64,000 nt of DNA from Flavobacteriales bacterium (GTDB lineage Bacteria; Bacteroidota; Bacteroidia; Flavobacteriales_E; Vicingaceae): the NCBI GenBank assembly GCA_002401955.1, contig NVUQ01000008.1, positions 23,754-87,753 of the forward strand. The letters run 5' to 3'. The notes beneath the pieces were generated by a model, which had not been told where the DNA came from, made no database searches, and was given only the letters and a program-made list of their open reading frames with translations. This document shows, in pieces, positions 46,029 to 56,895 of the stretch (its first letter is position 1; every line of letters starts with the position of its first letter). Both the position numbers and the translations under genes were made by a program.

Positions 46029-47960
46029 ATGTGTGGAATTGTAGGGATAGTATCTTCTAATGAGAAAGAGTTAGCTAAAATTGCTACAGCTACACGTACG
46101 CTCTCTAAAAGAGGACCAGACAATAGAAGTACTGCCAAATTCGAAAATTTATCACTTGGTCATGCACGTCTTTCTATTATTGATACCTCAGTAGCAGCCA
46201 ACCAGCCATTTACAGATGCAACAGAAAGATATACCATTGTTTATAATGGAGAGGTTTACAATTATCAAGAATTAAAAGAGGAGTTAATTACTGATGAAAT
46301 AGTATTTAAAACCAATTCAGATACTGAAGTTTTATTACAACTTTACATTAAATATGGAGCAGAATGTTTGCAGAAATTAAATGGTTTTTTCGCTTTTGCT
46401 GTCTTCGATAAAAAAGACAATTCTCTTTTTATTGCTCGCGATAGAATGGGAATAAAACCTTTACTCTATTATTTTGATGGAGAGCAATTTATTTTTGCAT
46501 CCGAACTTAAAGCCATTTTAACTTTTAATATTAAAAAAGATATTGATAAAGTTAGTTTGTTTAATTATTTACAGTTTAATTATATTCCTACTCATAATTC
46601 AATAATAGAAAGAGTTAAAAAGTTAAAACCTGGCCATTTTATTTCAATTAAAAACGTTAATAAGTTAAGTAAAGAGATAGAAGAGGAAACCTATTATGAA
46701 ATTCCTTTTAACACCGAAGCTACTATGCAAACGAATGCAATGAATTACGATAAAGCACAAGAAATGCTTCGTAATTTATTAGACGATTCAGTTAAAAAGA
46801 GATTAGTTTCTGATGTTCCAGTTGGTACATTTTTAAGTGGAGGAGTAGATTCTTCTATTATCAGTTTATTAGCAAAAAAACACAAATCAGATTTACAAAC
46901 ATTTTCTATTGGATTTAAGGATGAACCATTTTTTGATGAAACAATTTATGCAAACGCTGTTGCAAAAAAAATAGGGACACAACATCATGTATTTTCGTTA
47001 ACCAATAATGATTTGTATGAAGACTTGAATAATATTCTTGATTATTTGGATGAGCCTTTTGCCGATTCATCAGCAATTGCGGTTTATTTATTAAGTAAAC
47101 GTACAAAAGAACACGTAACTGTTGCTTTATCTGGTGATGGTGCTGATGAAATGTTTTCTGGCTATAATAAACACATGGCAGAATACAAATCTCGTCATCC
47201 AGGAATTAAAGAATCGATGGTGAAAATGGGTTATCCTCTATGGAGGAACTTACCGAAATCAAGAGGCTCAAAAATTACCAACATTAACAGACAGTTATAT
47301 AAGTTTAGCCTAGGATCAAAACTAACAAACAAAGCAAGATACTGGAAATGGGCATCCATAATTAATGAAGAGCAAGCGAACTATTTGTTAAAAGAAGAAT
47401 TAATTTTTAATCCTCAACGATTAAGTGATACAGCATTTGAATACAAAAAAAGAAAAGAAGAGCTACTAAAGAATATTAGAAGAGATGGAAATATCAATGA
47501 TGTATTGTATACGGATATGAAAATGGTATTGACTAATGATATGCTTCGTAAAGTGGATGCGATGAGTATGGCAAATAGCTTGGAGGTGAGAACGCCATTT
47601 TTGGACCATCGACTAGTGAATTTTGCTTTTTCCCTACCAGTTCCGTTTAAGATTAACCAAGACATGAAGAAAAAAATTCTTCAGGATGCATTTAGGGATG
47701 AATTGCCCGAAGAAATTTATAAAAGACCAAAACACGGTTTTGAAGTGCCTTTATTAAGTTGGTTTAGGAATGAATTACGCTCAACAATAGAAAATGATTT
47801 ATTAGACGATGATTTTATTGAAGAGCAAGGTATATTTAATGTTGCAGCAACAAGAGCGTTAAAAAAACAATTGTTTTCTAATGATCCAGAAGATGCACAA
47901 GCAACCATTTGGGCATTAATCGTATTTAATACTTGGTGGAAAAAATATTTACAAAACTAG
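46029..47960 (+). CDS. asnB: asparagine synthase (glutamine-hydrolysing)-like
   Basis: A 643-residue two-domain enzyme. Cys2 after the start Met is the glutaminase nucleophile (MCGIVGIV), with HARLSIID, NGEVYNYQEL and RDRMGIKPL in the N-terminal domain. The synthetase domain has the PP-loop FLSGGVDSSI (about 268-277), LDEPFADSSA and SGDGADEMFSGY. Homologues in polysaccharide loci may amidate sugar acids rather than aspartate. Here it is followed by a glycosyltransferase and the wza/wzc genes, so either role is possible. Confidence 0.93.
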   Translation: MCGIVGIVSSNEKELAKIATATRTLSKRGPDNRSTAKFENLSLGHARLSIIDTSVAANQPFTDATERYTIVYNGEVYNYQELKEELITDEIVFKTNSDTEVLLQLYIKYGAECLQKLNGFFAFAVFDKKDNSLFIARDRMGIKPLLYYFDGEQFIFASELKAILTFNIKKDIDKVSLFNYLQFNYIPTHNSIIERVKKLKPGHFISIKNVNKLSKEIEEETYYEIPFNTEATMQTNAMNYDKAQEMLRNLLDDSVKKRLVSDVPVGTFLSGGVDSSIISLLAKKHKSDLQTFSIGFKDEPFFDETIYANAVAKKIGTQHHVFSLTNNDLYEDLNNILDYLDEPFADSSAIAVYLLSKRTKEHVTVALSGDGADEMFSGYNKHMAEYKSRHPGIKESMVKMGYPLWRNLPKSRGSKITNINRQLYKFSLGSKLTNKARYWKWASIINEEQANYLLKEELIFNPQRLSDTAFEYKKRKEELLKNIRRDGNINDVLYTDMKMVLTNDMLRKVDAMSMANSLEVRTPFLDHRLVNFAFSLPVPFKINQDMKKKILQDAFRDELPEEIYKRPKHGFEVPLLSWFRNELRSTIENDLLDDDFIEEQGIFNVAATRALKKQLFSNDPEDAQATIWALIVFNTWWKKYLQN

Positions 47961-49162
47961 TGGAGGGAAAAAAGAAAATAAAAGTATTACGTATAATTAA
48001 TCGTTTTAATTTAGGAGGACCAACCTTTAATGCAGCCTATTTAACTAAATATTTAGGTCCAGAATTTGAGACCTTATTGATTGGAGGCCTTAAGTATGAA
48101 GAAGAAGAAAGTTCAGAGTTTATTTTAGAAAAGCTAGGGATAAAACCTGTTGTAATTCCTGAAATGAAGCGAAGTATAAGCTTTAAAAATGATAGGGTAG
48201 CGTATCAAAAAATCAAGAAAATAATAAAGGAATATCAACCAGATATTGTGCATACGCACGCTTCAAAAGCTGGAACACTTGGTCGTTTAGCTGCAGCAAA
48301 ATGTAAAGTTCCAGTTATCATACATACCTTTCATGGGCATGTTTTTCATTCTTATTTTGGAAAAACAAAGACATTGTTTTATAAAACAATAGAGAGATGG
48401 TTGGCTAAAAAATCCACCAAAATAATTGCGATAAGCGAAATTCAAAAAGAAGAATTGTGGAAACAACACAAAATTTGTAAAAAAGATAAATTAGCAGTTA
48501 TACCTTTAGGTTTTGATTTAGACCGGTTTCAAGAAAATATTGAAGAAAAAAGAAAATCTTTTAGATTAAAATATAAGATTACAGATGATGAAATAGCTAT
48601 TGGTATCATTGGAAGGCTGGTTCCGATAAAAAATCACCAACTATTTATTAATGCCATCAATAAGATTAAAAATAAAACGTCTAAAAAAATACGAGCATTT
48701 ATTATTGGAGATGGAGAAGAAAAGGAGCAACTAATTCAGTTGTTAAAACGTATTGGACTTGATTATGTAGAATGGAGTAAAAATCAAGAATCGGCAACAG
48801 TTACATTAACCTCTTGGATTAAAGAGATAGATTGGGCAAATGCAGGGTTAGATATTATTGCTTTAACTTCTCTTAATGAAGGTACTCCTGTTAGTTTAAT
48901 TGAGGCTCAAGCTTCAAATAAGCCAATAGTGACAACAAATGTTGGAGGAGTAGGAAATATAGTTTTAAAAGATGAAACAGCTTTTATTACTGAAACAAGC
49001 AATTTAGATGAGTTTTCAGATGCAGTTTTAAAATTAATTGAAGATGACGAATTAAGGAAAGTAATGGGAGAAAAAGGATGGGGTTTTGTAAAAAAGGAAT
49101 TTCATTACTCCCGTTTGGTTAATGATATGGAACGTCTTTATTTGTCTTTAATCAAACAATAA
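47960..49162 (+). CDS. glycosyltransferase family 4 (GT-B)
   Basis: A 400-residue GT-B enzyme. The start is uncertain, with no ATG before the conserved VLRIINRFNLGGPTFNA. The GTG at 47960, overlapping the asnB stop by one base, is preferred; TTG 47933 and GTG 47936 are alternatives. GRLVPIKNHQLF and the donor-site LTSLNEGTPVSLIEAQASNKPIV are clear. The HTHASKAGTLGRLAA and HTFHGHVFHSYF pieces match the capsule transferase group near WecA-type enzymes. It is the first committed sugar-adding gene of the plus-strand block. Confidence 0.9.
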   Translation: MEGKKKIKVLRIINRFNLGGPTFNAAYLTKYLGPEFETLLIGGLKYEEEESSEFILEKLGIKPVVIPEMKRSISFKNDRVAYQKIKKIIKEYQPDIVHTHASKAGTLGRLAAAKCKVPVIIHTFHGHVFHSYFGKTKTLFYKTIERWLAKKSTKIIAISEIQKEELWKQHKICKKDKLAVIPLGFDLDRFQENIEEKRKSFRLKYKITDDEIAIGIIGRLVPIKNHQLFINAINKIKNKTSKKIRAFIIGDGEEKEQLIQLLKRIGLDYVEWSKNQESATVTLTSWIKEIDWANAGLDIIALTSLNEGTPVSLIEAQASNKPIVTTNVGGVGNIVLKDETAFITETSNLDEFSDAVLKLIEDDELRKVMGEKGWGFVKKEFHYSRLVNDMERLYLSLIKQ

Positions 49163-49225
49163 CTAAAAAGAAGTGTTTTTTCCGTAGATTTTAATAGATT
49201 TGTTGGATTCTAAATAAATAGAATA

Positions 49226-49999
49226 ATGATGTTGAAAAAAATAAAAAATGTAGCGTTATTGTTAGTAATAACGTCATTGTTTGCATGTAATTATAATTCA
49301 AATGTGATGCTCAAAACGGGTAAGAATTATTCTTATGATACACACCCTTCAAACGAATCATCAGAATATGTTGTTTCTGTAAGCGATATTTTGGAATTTA
49401 AACTTTATACAAATGATGGTAGTATGTTGGTGGATTTTACAGCTATAAAAGATCAGCCTGTTGGGGCTAATAGTGGTGCTAGATTTAAGTATATAATTGA
49501 GTCTGATGGGATGGCGAAACTACCTGTATTAGGAAGGGTTGAGTTAAAAGGTAAAACTATTAGAGAAGTTGAAAAAATACTAGAAGAAGAATACACAAAG
49601 TTTTACATTAAGCCTTTTGTGCAAGCTGAGATTACTAATAAAAGAGTTACTGTGTTCCCAGGTGGGAGTGGTAAGGCTCAAATATTACCTTTAGTCAATA
49701 ATAACATGAAATTGTTAGAAGCTCTAGGGGCGGTAGGAGGACTAACTGAGCTAGCTAAGGCAAGAAGGATTAAATTGATAAGAGGAGATTTAAAAGATCC
49801 TAAAGTTTATTTATTTGATTTATCTACAATAGAAGGCATTAAGCAGACTGATTTTGTTTTACAGGCAAATGATATTATCTATATAGAACCACGAACTGAA
49901 ATTGTACAAAAAGTAATTAGAGATATTGCTCCTATAGTAAGTTTATTAGCTAGTACAATAACATTGTTTTTTGTAATTAACAATATTAATACTAACTAG
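49226..49999 (+). CDS. wza: polysaccharide export lipoprotein (Wza-like)
   Basis: A 257-residue outer-membrane export protein. The lipobox LLVITSLFAC puts the lipidated Cys near residue 21. The poly-export domain follows (YVVSVSDILEFKLYTNDGSM, KYIIESDGMAKLPVLGRVEL, IREVEKILEEEYTKFYIKPFVQ) with one SLBB-like part (KLLEALGAVGGL). The C-terminus ends in a hydrophobic helix (IAPIVSLLASTITLFFVI), a feature of Bacteroidota Wza forms. It lies 8 bases before the Wzc gene and is the only Wza in the window, so it may serve both Wzc copies. Confidence 0.92.
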   Translation: MMLKKIKNVALLLVITSLFACNYNSNVMLKTGKNYSYDTHPSNESSEYVVSVSDILEFKLYTNDGSMLVDFTAIKDQPVGANSGARFKYIIESDGMAKLPVLGRVELKGKTIREVEKILEEEYTKFYIKPFVQAEITNKRVTVFPGGSGKAQILPLVNNNMKLLEALGAVGGLTELAKARRIKLIRGDLKDPKVYLFDLSTIEGIKQTDFVLQANDIIYIEPRTEIVQKVIRDIAPIVSLLASTITLFFVINNINTN

Positions 50000-50007
50000 A
50001 TTTAATA

Positions 50008-52452
50008 ATGGAAGAAAACACTTCTTCAAATAATTTAAACGAGGAAAGAGCAAGAAAACGATCAAATTTAAATACAGAATCTGATCCAATACTGTTTTTT
50101 CATTTACTCAAGCGAAACCTATTATTGTTTGCAGTAATAATAATTTGTTGTTTACTTGTCTCTTTAGTTTATTTAAGATATACAGCCCCAGTATATGAAG
50201 CTAAATTAGTTTATCAAGTAAATTCATTGAATACAGCCAGTAGTGTGTTAAATGTTGGAGGAGGGTTTAAAGAGTCAAATAGCTTAGCAAAAGATGTTGA
50301 AATTTTAAGATCCAAACTTTTGTTTAAAAGGGCTCTACGGAAAATTCCAATCGATGTTAGTTATTATAATCAAGGAGAAATTTTAACAAATGAATTATAC
50401 CGATCTTCTCCAATAAAGGTTGAGCATCAAGTTAAAGATTCATCAATTTTAGGGCAACATTTTTATGTGAAATTTATTGATACACATAAATTTGAATTAG
50501 TTGTAAATAAACTTGTTCTTGGAGAATATCAAACAAATACCACAATTCATCTCCCAAAAGTAGATTTAAAAATTACGCTATTAAGAAAAGAAAATTATGA
50601 AATCCTTAAAGAGGGGAATTTATATTTTAGAATTAATAGTTATGAAGAGATGACTAATGCATGGGATTATAAATTATCTGTTTTTCCTTTGAATAATGCT
50701 GCAAAAACCATTAATATTTCTTTTGAAGACCATAATCCTAAGAAAGCTGTAGATATTGTTACTGCGGTTGCAAATGAATACATCATTTATGATATAGAAG
50801 AGAGAAGTAGAAGTTCTAAAAATGCCCTTCAATTTATTGATGAACAGCTGGATAGGTACTACAATAAGTTGAGACTTTCTGAGGATAAGATAAAAGACTT
50901 TCATCAGGGAACGAATTATACTTCAATGGATCGTTCTTCTTCTTATTTTGATAGAAGTAATAGGCTCGAAAATGAGTTGATAGATGTTGATTTACAACAA
51001 TCAGTTTTGAAAGAGGTAAAGAAGTCAATATCGTTGAATAACGATGATATTGATGTTTATGATTTGTTGCCTATTTTGGCTGGGACTGATTATGCTGGTG
51101 GAATAATGTCATTAATCACTTCCTTAAAGGAGTTTTTAATCCAAAAAGAGAATTTACAGTTTGAAGTAACAAAAGATAGTGAGATAATAAAGTCATTAGA
51201 TCATAAGATAAAAGTTCAGAAAAAAATTCTATTTGAAAGTATCAATTCATCCAATGATAAATTAACAACAAAAAGGATTGAGCTGTTAGCTAAAATTGAT
51301 AAACTAGAAGGTAAATTTAAAAAAGTTCCGGCACAAGAATTAGAATTTGCTAGATTGCAAAGAGTATTATCAATAGATGAGAAATTTTTCACATTATTAA
51401 TGGAAAAAAGAACAGAATACTCTATTTCTGATGCTGGTTATGTTTCTGAACATATCATATTAGACCGAGCAATAATGCCAAAATCACCAGTTTTTCCTAA
51501 TAAAAAAGTGTTTATCTCTTTTGGGTTTATAGTAGGTTTTGTTCTAAGTTTAGTCTTGTTGTTAGTTAAGTACATTACGAAAAATACAATTTCATCTATA
51601 GATGAAATTGTAAGGCATTCCTATGCAGGAATTACTGTATTAGGTATAGTGCCTAAATATAAGCATGATATTCCTGTGTCTCAATTAGTTGTAAATAAAA
51701 ACCCAAAATCAATTATAGCAGAATCGTTTAGGGCCATTCGTTCTAATATGCAATTTATTGATGGGAGTAAAGGGGCAAAATTACTAGCAGTAACTTCAAC
51801 AGTTTCAGGAGAAGGGAAAACATTTTGTGCTATTAATATAGCTGGAATTATTGCCTATTCAGGAAAAAAAGTAGTGATTTTGGATTTGGATATGAGAAAA
51901 CCTAAAATTCACTTAGGGTTTGGAGTTGAAAATAATGTAGGGATGAGTACACTTTTAATAAAAAGTAAAAAAATATCAGAATGTGTTCATCATAGTGAAT
52001 TAGAAAATTTAGATTTTATTACCTCTGGGCCTGTTCCACCAAACCCTTCAGAGTTGATAATAAATGGCGAATTAGATAATGTTATTAAAGAACTTCATCT
52101 GGAATATGATTTTGTGATTATTGATAATCCGCCTATTGGTTTGGTTTCTGATGCAATGGAGATTCTTAAAAAAGCAGATTATCCTATTTATGTGTTTAAA
52201 AATGAGTATTCTAAAAAATATTTTGTAAATAATGTGGACAGGCTCATGATTGATAATGGAATAGGGGGGTTATCTATTATATTAAATGCTGTAGAGCATG
52301 GTAAAAGTGCTTATGGTGGTGGTTATGGTTACGGTTATGGTGGTGGATATGGCTATGGTGGCGGCTATGGATATGGTTACGGTGGTTATTATGAAGATGA
52401 ACCAAAAGATAAAACTAGTTTTTGGAATGGTATTTTTGGACGAAAAAAATAA
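50008..52452 (+). CDS. Wzc-type polysaccharide co-polymerase / tyrosine autokinase, copy 2
   Basis: An 814-residue BY-kinase. The first membrane helix is at about 33-52, a long periplasmic part follows, and the second helix is at about 505-525. Walker A STVSGEGKTF (about 594-603), Walker A' VILDLDMRKPK and Walker B FVIIDNPPIG follow. The C-terminal tail (about 770-800) is rich in Gly-Tyr pairs before DEPKDKTSFW. Walker A' keeps the usual DLDMR, whereas copy 1 has GADLR. It is paired with wza upstream (8-base gap) and rmlC downstream (6 bases). It contains a 28-base perfect DNA palindrome. Confidence 0.94.
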   Translation: MEENTSSNNLNEERARKRSNLNTESDPILFFHLLKRNLLLFAVIIICCLLVSLVYLRYTAPVYEAKLVYQVNSLNTASSVLNVGGGFKESNSLAKDVEILRSKLLFKRALRKIPIDVSYYNQGEILTNELYRSSPIKVEHQVKDSSILGQHFYVKFIDTHKFELVVNKLVLGEYQTNTTIHLPKVDLKITLLRKENYEILKEGNLYFRINSYEEMTNAWDYKLSVFPLNNAAKTINISFEDHNPKKAVDIVTAVANEYIIYDIEERSRSSKNALQFIDEQLDRYYNKLRLSEDKIKDFHQGTNYTSMDRSSSYFDRSNRLENELIDVDLQQSVLKEVKKSISLNNDDIDVYDLLPILAGTDYAGGIMSLITSLKEFLIQKENLQFEVTKDSEIIKSLDHKIKVQKKILFESINSSNDKLTTKRIELLAKIDKLEGKFKKVPAQELEFARLQRVLSIDEKFFTLLMEKRTEYSISDAGYVSEHIILDRAIMPKSPVFPNKKVFISFGFIVGFVLSLVLLLVKYITKNTISSIDEIVRHSYAGITVLGIVPKYKHDIPVSQLVVNKNPKSIIAESFRAIRSNMQFIDGSKGAKLLAVTSTVSGEGKTFCAINIAGIIAYSGKKVVILDLDMRKPKIHLGFGVENNVGMSTLLIKSKKISECVHHSELENLDFITSGPVPPNPSELIINGELDNVIKELHLEYDFVIIDNPPIGLVSDAMEILKKADYPIYVFKNEYSKKYFVNNVDRLMIDNGIGGLSIILNAVEHGKSAYGGGYGYGYGGGYGYGGGYGYGYGGYYEDEPKDKTSFWNGIFGRKK
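51585..51612. repeat. 28-base perfect palindrome inside the second wzc gene
   Basis: Arms TACAATTTCATCTA and TAGATGAAATTGTA meet with no loop. It encodes TISSIDEIV, in the linker just after the second membrane helix. Confidence 0.85.
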
Positions 52453-52458
52453 TTGTAG

Positions 52459-53001
52459 ATGAAATTTATTAATGTAGAGATTGAAGGCTTAGTGATTATT
52501 GAGCCTAATGTATTTGAGGATAATAGAGGTTATTTTTATGAATCATATAATAAAGAACAATTTGAAAAGAATGGTGTAGAAGATCTGTTTTTGCAAGATA
52601 ACTTATCTTCATCTAAAAAAAATGTGTTAAGAGGATTGCATTTCCAAAACCCTCCATTTAGTCAGGCAAAACTAATTAAAGTAATTCAAGGTAGTGTTTT
52701 AGATGTTGCAGTTGATTTAAGAAAGGACTCAATTACTTATGGGCAACATTATAAAGTCCATTTATCAGGAGCTAATAAAAAAATGTTTTACATCCCTAAA
52801 GGATTTGCTCATGGTTTTTTAACATTAGAAGACAATACTATCTTTTCTTACAAATGCAGTAATGTTTATAATAAAGAATCTGAAGATTCAATATTATGGA
52901 ATGATAAAGATTTAAATATTGATTGGGGAGTTGATAATCCTATTTTATCAGAAAAAGATCAACAATCAAAGAGTTTTAACGAATATTTAAGTTTGTTTTA
53001 A
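52459..53001 (+). CDS. rfbC: dTDP-4-dehydrorhamnose 3,5-epimerase family protein
   Basis: A 180-residue cupin epimerase (RmlC). VLRGLHFQNPPF holds the catalytic His, with VDLRKDSITYGQH (Asp) and FYIPKGFAHGFLTLED in order. It converts dTDP-4-keto-6-deoxyglucose to the L-rhamnose precursor or related keto sugars. No rmlA, rmlB or rmlD is in the window, so the rest of the pathway is elsewhere or the product differs. It is in an operon with Wzc (6-base gap) and the WecA-like gene (1-base gap). Confidence 0.93.
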   Translation: MKFINVEIEGLVIIEPNVFEDNRGYFYESYNKEQFEKNGVEDLFLQDNLSSSKKNVLRGLHFQNPPFSQAKLIKVIQGSVLDVAVDLRKDSITYGQHYKVHLSGANKKMFYIPKGFAHGFLTLEDNTIFSYKCSNVYNKESEDSILWNDKDLNIDWGVDNPILSEKDQQSKSFNEYLSLF

Positions 53002-53002
53002 G

Positions 53003-54064
53003 ATGAATTTTTTTTCTTGGAAACATATATTATTCTTTTTAGGAGCGTTATTGTTCTCTTTTCTAATTAATAGTATAATGCTAAGATTTGTTAAAACGCT
53101 TGGTATTAGAAACGAGAATGATACTGTTATTAGATGGAGTGCTCAATCTAAACCAGCACTTGGAGGGTTAACATTTTATATTATCTTTTTACTCTCTATC
53201 ATTTTACATTCTTTTATTTTTTCATACTCATCAGATACTGTGGATTTTAAATTTACAGGAATTGTAGGAGCAACTTCGTTAGGCTTTTTAATGGGTTTAT
53301 CTGATGATGCCTATAACACGCGGCCAGTATTAAAATTCTTAACCCAATTGTTGTGTGGTGGAATACTTATTTATTCAGGAACTTATATCAATATTTTTGA
53401 GAATGAATTTTTAAATTATTCGATGACCATTTTGTGGGTTGCAGGGCTAATGAATTCTATTAATATGCTTGATAATATGGATGGTATTACTACCATTGTA
53501 TCAATAGTCATAGGAATTACTATTCTTGTTTTAATGTTGGTAAATAATGAGGTGAATAGTTTTGGAACTACAATAGTAATAGGCTTATTAGCATCATTAT
53601 TAGGCTTCTTATATTTTAATTGGAGCCCTTCTAAAATGTATATGGGAGATACAGGGAGTCAGTATTTAGGAGTTCTATTGGCAGCCTTGAGTATTAATTA
53701 TTTATGGAACCCTATAACAACAGAAGAATTCTCACTTTCTCGTCAATTATTAATTCCTTTATTATCCTTTATTATTCCCATTGTTGATACCACAACAGTT
53801 GTTATTAAAAGGATGAGAAAAGGGAACTCCCCATTTGTTGGAGGAAAAGATCATACTACTCATCATTTATCTTATTTAGGATTATCAGAAAGACAAGTGG
53901 CAGCTGTAATTGCATTAATTTCAATTGTTTCATCTACTATAGTAGTGTATGTAATAGCCAGTATTAAAGTTTGGAGTCATTGGCATACGGCTATTTTTAT
54001 TGCTTATTTTTTAATTATTTTCACTGTATTATTTATAATAGCCAACAAGAACATCAGTAAATGA
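53003..54064 (+). CDS. WecA/MraY-type undecaprenyl-phosphate sugar-1-phosphate transferase
   Basis: A 353-residue polytopic membrane enzyme with about 10-11 helices. FLMGLSDDAYNTRPVLKFLTQ (Mg-binding Asp pair), NMLDNMDGITT, YMGDTGSQYLG and GGKDHTTHHL (the His-rich cytoplasmic loop) are all present. It would start repeat-unit synthesis by moving HexNAc-1-phosphate to undecaprenyl phosphate. It is the only initiating transferase in the window. It overlaps uvrA by four bases. Confidence 0.93.
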   Translation: MNFFSWKHILFFLGALLFSFLINSIMLRFVKTLGIRNENDTVIRWSAQSKPALGGLTFYIIFLLSIILHSFIFSYSSDTVDFKFTGIVGATSLGFLMGLSDDAYNTRPVLKFLTQLLCGGILIYSGTYINIFENEFLNYSMTILWVAGLMNSINMLDNMDGITTIVSIVIGITILVLMLVNNEVNSFGTTIVIGLLASLLGFLYFNWSPSKMYMGDTGSQYLGVLLAALSINYLWNPITTEEFSLSRQLLIPLLSFIIPIVDTTTVVIKRMRKGNSPFVGGKDHTTHHLSYLGLSERQVAAVIALISIVSSTIVVYVIASIKVWSHWHTAIFIAYFLIIFTVLFIIANKNISK

Positions 54065-56889
54065 TTAATGGTGAAGAAGAATTTATTGAAGTAATAGGAT
54101 CAAGAGTTCATAATCTTAAAAATATTTCTGTAAAAATCCCAAGAAACAAACTTGTTGTAATGACAGGGGTTAGTGGAAGTGGAAAATCTTCGTTAGCTTT
54201 TGATACCATTTATGCCGAAGGACAACGTAGGTATTTAGAAACATTTTCTGCGTACGCTCGAAACTTTTTAGGTACGATGGAACGACCAGATGTAGATAAA
54301 ATTAGTGGGTTAAGTCCAGTTATCGCTATAGAACAAAAAACCATTAGTAAAAATCCAAGATCAACCGTAGGTACCATTACAGAAGTTTATGATTTCTTTA
54401 GATTATTATTTGCTAGAGCTTCAGAAGCTTATTCTTACAATACAGGAGAGAAAATGGTTAAGTATACCGTCTCTCAGATTGTAGATTTAATCTTAGAAAA
54501 ATACAATGATAAAAAACTCATAGTTTTAGCACCTGTTGTTAGAGGAAGAAAAGGGCATTACCAAGATTTATTTAATCAAATATCAAAACAAGGATTTGTA
54601 AAAGTTAGGGTAAATGGAGAGTTAATAAACATAACTCCTAAAATGAAATTAGATCGTTATAAAACACATGATGTGGAAATTGTAATTGATCAAATAAAAG
54701 TTAAAAAAACAGATAGAAATCGTATTTCAGATGCAGTGAACTTGGCAATGAAACATGGTAAAGGTTCTATAATGGTTTTTGATATTGAAGTAGGAAAATA
54801 TTTTTTGTTAAGTAAAAATTTAATGTGCCCAACAACAGGGATTTCTTACGATGAACCAGCTCCAAATTTATTTTCATTTAACTCCCCTTACGGAGCTTGT
54901 AAAAAATGTAATGGATTAGGTTTAGTTTCTGAAATAGATATTGAAAAGATTATTCCAAATAAAAAATCCACAATTAAAAAAGGAGGAATAGTTCCTTTGG
55001 GAGAATATAAAAATAACTGGACTTTTAAACAGATAGAAGCTATCGGCACTAAATATGGTTTTACATTAAACACCTCAATAGAAGAAATAACAGATGAGGC
55101 CATAGATTGTTTGTTAAATGGATCAACAGAAACAATTACCGTTAAGCAAGATGTTGCTGGTGTTAGTTCTGATTATAAGATTGAATTTGAAGGGATTGTA
55201 AATATTATTATTCGTCAGTTTGAGGAGAACAAAAGAAAATCGATAGGTCGTTGGGCTAATAATTTCATGAATAAAGTTGTCTGTTCTACTTGCGAAGGTA
55301 GTAGGTTGAAAAAAGATGCCATGTATTTTAAAGTTGATGATAAATCAATCGCAGAAATTGCTTCAATGGATTTAGAAAAACTTTATAAATGGTCTTCAAC
55401 CTTAGAAGAAAGATTGTCCAGTAATCAGAAAATAATTGCAAAAGAAGTATTAAAAGAAATTAATACTCGAGTTCAATTTTTGTTAGATGTGGGATTAACT
55501 TATTTATCATTAAATAGAAGTTCTAGAACCCTTTCAGGAGGAGAAGCTCAAAGGATAAGGCTGGCAACACAAATAGGCTCTCAATTAGTTAATGTTCTTT
55601 ATATCTTGGATGAACCAAGTATCGGCTTACATCAAAGAGATAATCAGAAACTAATAGCATCATTAAAAGATTTAAGAGATATCGGTAACTCAATAATTGT
55701 TGTTGAGCACGATAAAGAAATTATGCTTTCTTCAGATTATATTATTGATATAGGACCTAATGCAGGGTTGCATGGAGGAGAAATAGTATCAAAAGGAAAA
55801 CCTAGTATATTTCTAAAAAACGACACAGAAACAGCTAATTTTTTGAATGGTAAAATTGAGATAGCTGTTCCAAAAAAGAGAAGAAAAGGAAATGGTAAAA
55901 GTATTGAATTGAAAGGTGCTACAGGAAATAATTTGAAGAATGTAAATTTAAAAATACCCTTAGGGAAATTAATTTGTGTAACAGGAGTTTCTGGTAGTGG
56001 AAAATCAACACTAATTAATGAAACATTATATCCAATTTTAAATCAACATATTTATAAAGCGGTAAAAAAACCATTGCCATACTTATCTGTAAAAGGCTTA
56101 GATAATATTGATAAAATAATAGATATAGACCAATCACCTATTGGTAGAACTCCTCGTTCAAACCCCGCTACGTATACAAATGTTTTTACTGATATTAGAT
56201 TGCTCTATAGCAACTTGCCTGAGGCTAAAATAAGAGGGTATAAACCAGGGAGGTTTTCTTTTAATGTAAAAGGTGGAAGATGTGAAGCATGTAAAGGCGG
56301 AGGGGTAAAAACGATTGAAATGAATTTTTTGCCAGATGTTTACGTTGATTGTACTGATTGTAACTCAAAAAGATATAACAGAGAAACATTAGAAGTTAGA
56401 TATAAAGGGAAATCGATAAGTGATGTATTAAATTTTACGATAAATCAAGCCGTAGAATTTTTTGAAAATATACCTGAAATTGTTCGGAAAATAAAAAGCT
56501 TACAAGATGTTGGTTTGGGATATGTACATTTAGGACAGCCGTCAACAACACTATCTGGAGGTGAAGCTCAGCGAGTAAAGTTGGCAACAGAACTGGCTAA
56601 AAAACAGACAGGGAAAACATTTTATATTTTAGATGAACCATCAACAGGACTTCATTTTAATGACATTAAAATATTTTTAAAAGTAATAGATCGATTGGTT
56701 GATTTAGGAAATTCAGTATTAATTATAGAACATAATATGGATATAATTAAAGTAGCTGATCATGTTATTGATATTGGTCCGGAGGCTGGTTTGAGAGGCG
56801 GTGAAATTGTTTTTGAGGGAACCCCAGAGGAAATAATTCGTAGTAAAGGGAGTTATACAGCTAAGTATTTATTAGAAGAATTAAAATAA
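54061..56889 (+). CDS. uvrA: excinuclease ABC subunit A
   Basis: A 942-residue DNA-damage sensor of nucleotide excision repair, full length. Two ABC ATPase halves are visible: Walker [14 protein letters not shown] (about 35-47) and [13 protein letters not shown] (about 641-653), with signature [12 protein letters not shown] and [12 protein letters not shown]. Zinc modules [15 protein letters not shown] and CEACKGGG...CTDC are present; the first zinc module has CPTT where many UvrA have CP.C. It starts inside the stop of the WecA-like gene (ATGA), so a repair gene is driven by the polysaccharide operon. Confidence 0.98.
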   Translation: MINGEEEFIEVIGSRVHNLKNISVKIPRNKLVVMTGVSGSGKSSLAFDTIYAEGQRRYLETFSAYARNFLGTMERPDVDKISGLSPVIAIEQKTISKNPRSTVGTITEVYDFFRLLFARASEAYSYNTGEKMVKYTVSQIVDLILEKYNDKKLIVLAPVVRGRKGHYQDLFNQISKQGFVKVRVNGELINITPKMKLDRYKTHDVEIVIDQIKVKKTDRNRISDAVNLAMKHGKGSIMVFDIEVGKYFLLSKNLMCPTTGISYDEPAPNLFSFNSPYGACKKCNGLGLVSEIDIEKIIPNKKSTIKKGGIVPLGEYKNNWTFKQIEAIGTKYGFTLNTSIEEITDEAIDCLLNGSTETITVKQDVAGVSSDYKIEFEGIVNIIIRQFEENKRKSIGRWANNFMNKVVCSTCEGSRLKKDAMYFKVDDKSIAEIASMDLEKLYKWSSTLEERLSSNQKIIAKEVLKEINTRVQFLLDVGLTYLSLNRSSRTLSGGEAQRIRLATQIGSQLVNVLYILDEPSIGLHQRDNQKLIASLKDLRDIGNSIIVVEHDKEIMLSSDYIIDIGPNAGLHGGEIVSKGKPSIFLKNDTETANFLNGKIEIAVPKKRRKGNGKSIELKGATGNNLKNVNLKIPLGKLICVTGVSGSGKSTLINETLYPILNQHIYKAVKKPLPYLSVKGLDNIDKIIDIDQSPIGRTPRSNPATYTNVFTDIRLLYSNLPEAKIRGYKPGRFSFNVKGGRCEACKGGGVKTIEMNFLPDVYVDCTDCNSKRYNRETLEVRYKGKSISDVLNFTINQAVEFFENIPEIVRKIKSLQDVGLGYVHLGQPSTTLSGGEAQRVKLATELAKKQTGKTFYILDEPSTGLHFNDIKIFLKVIDRLVDLGNSVLIIEHNMDIIKVADHVIDIGPEAGLRGGEIVFEGTPEEIIRSKGSYTAKYLLEELK

Positions 56890-56895
56890 GAGATT

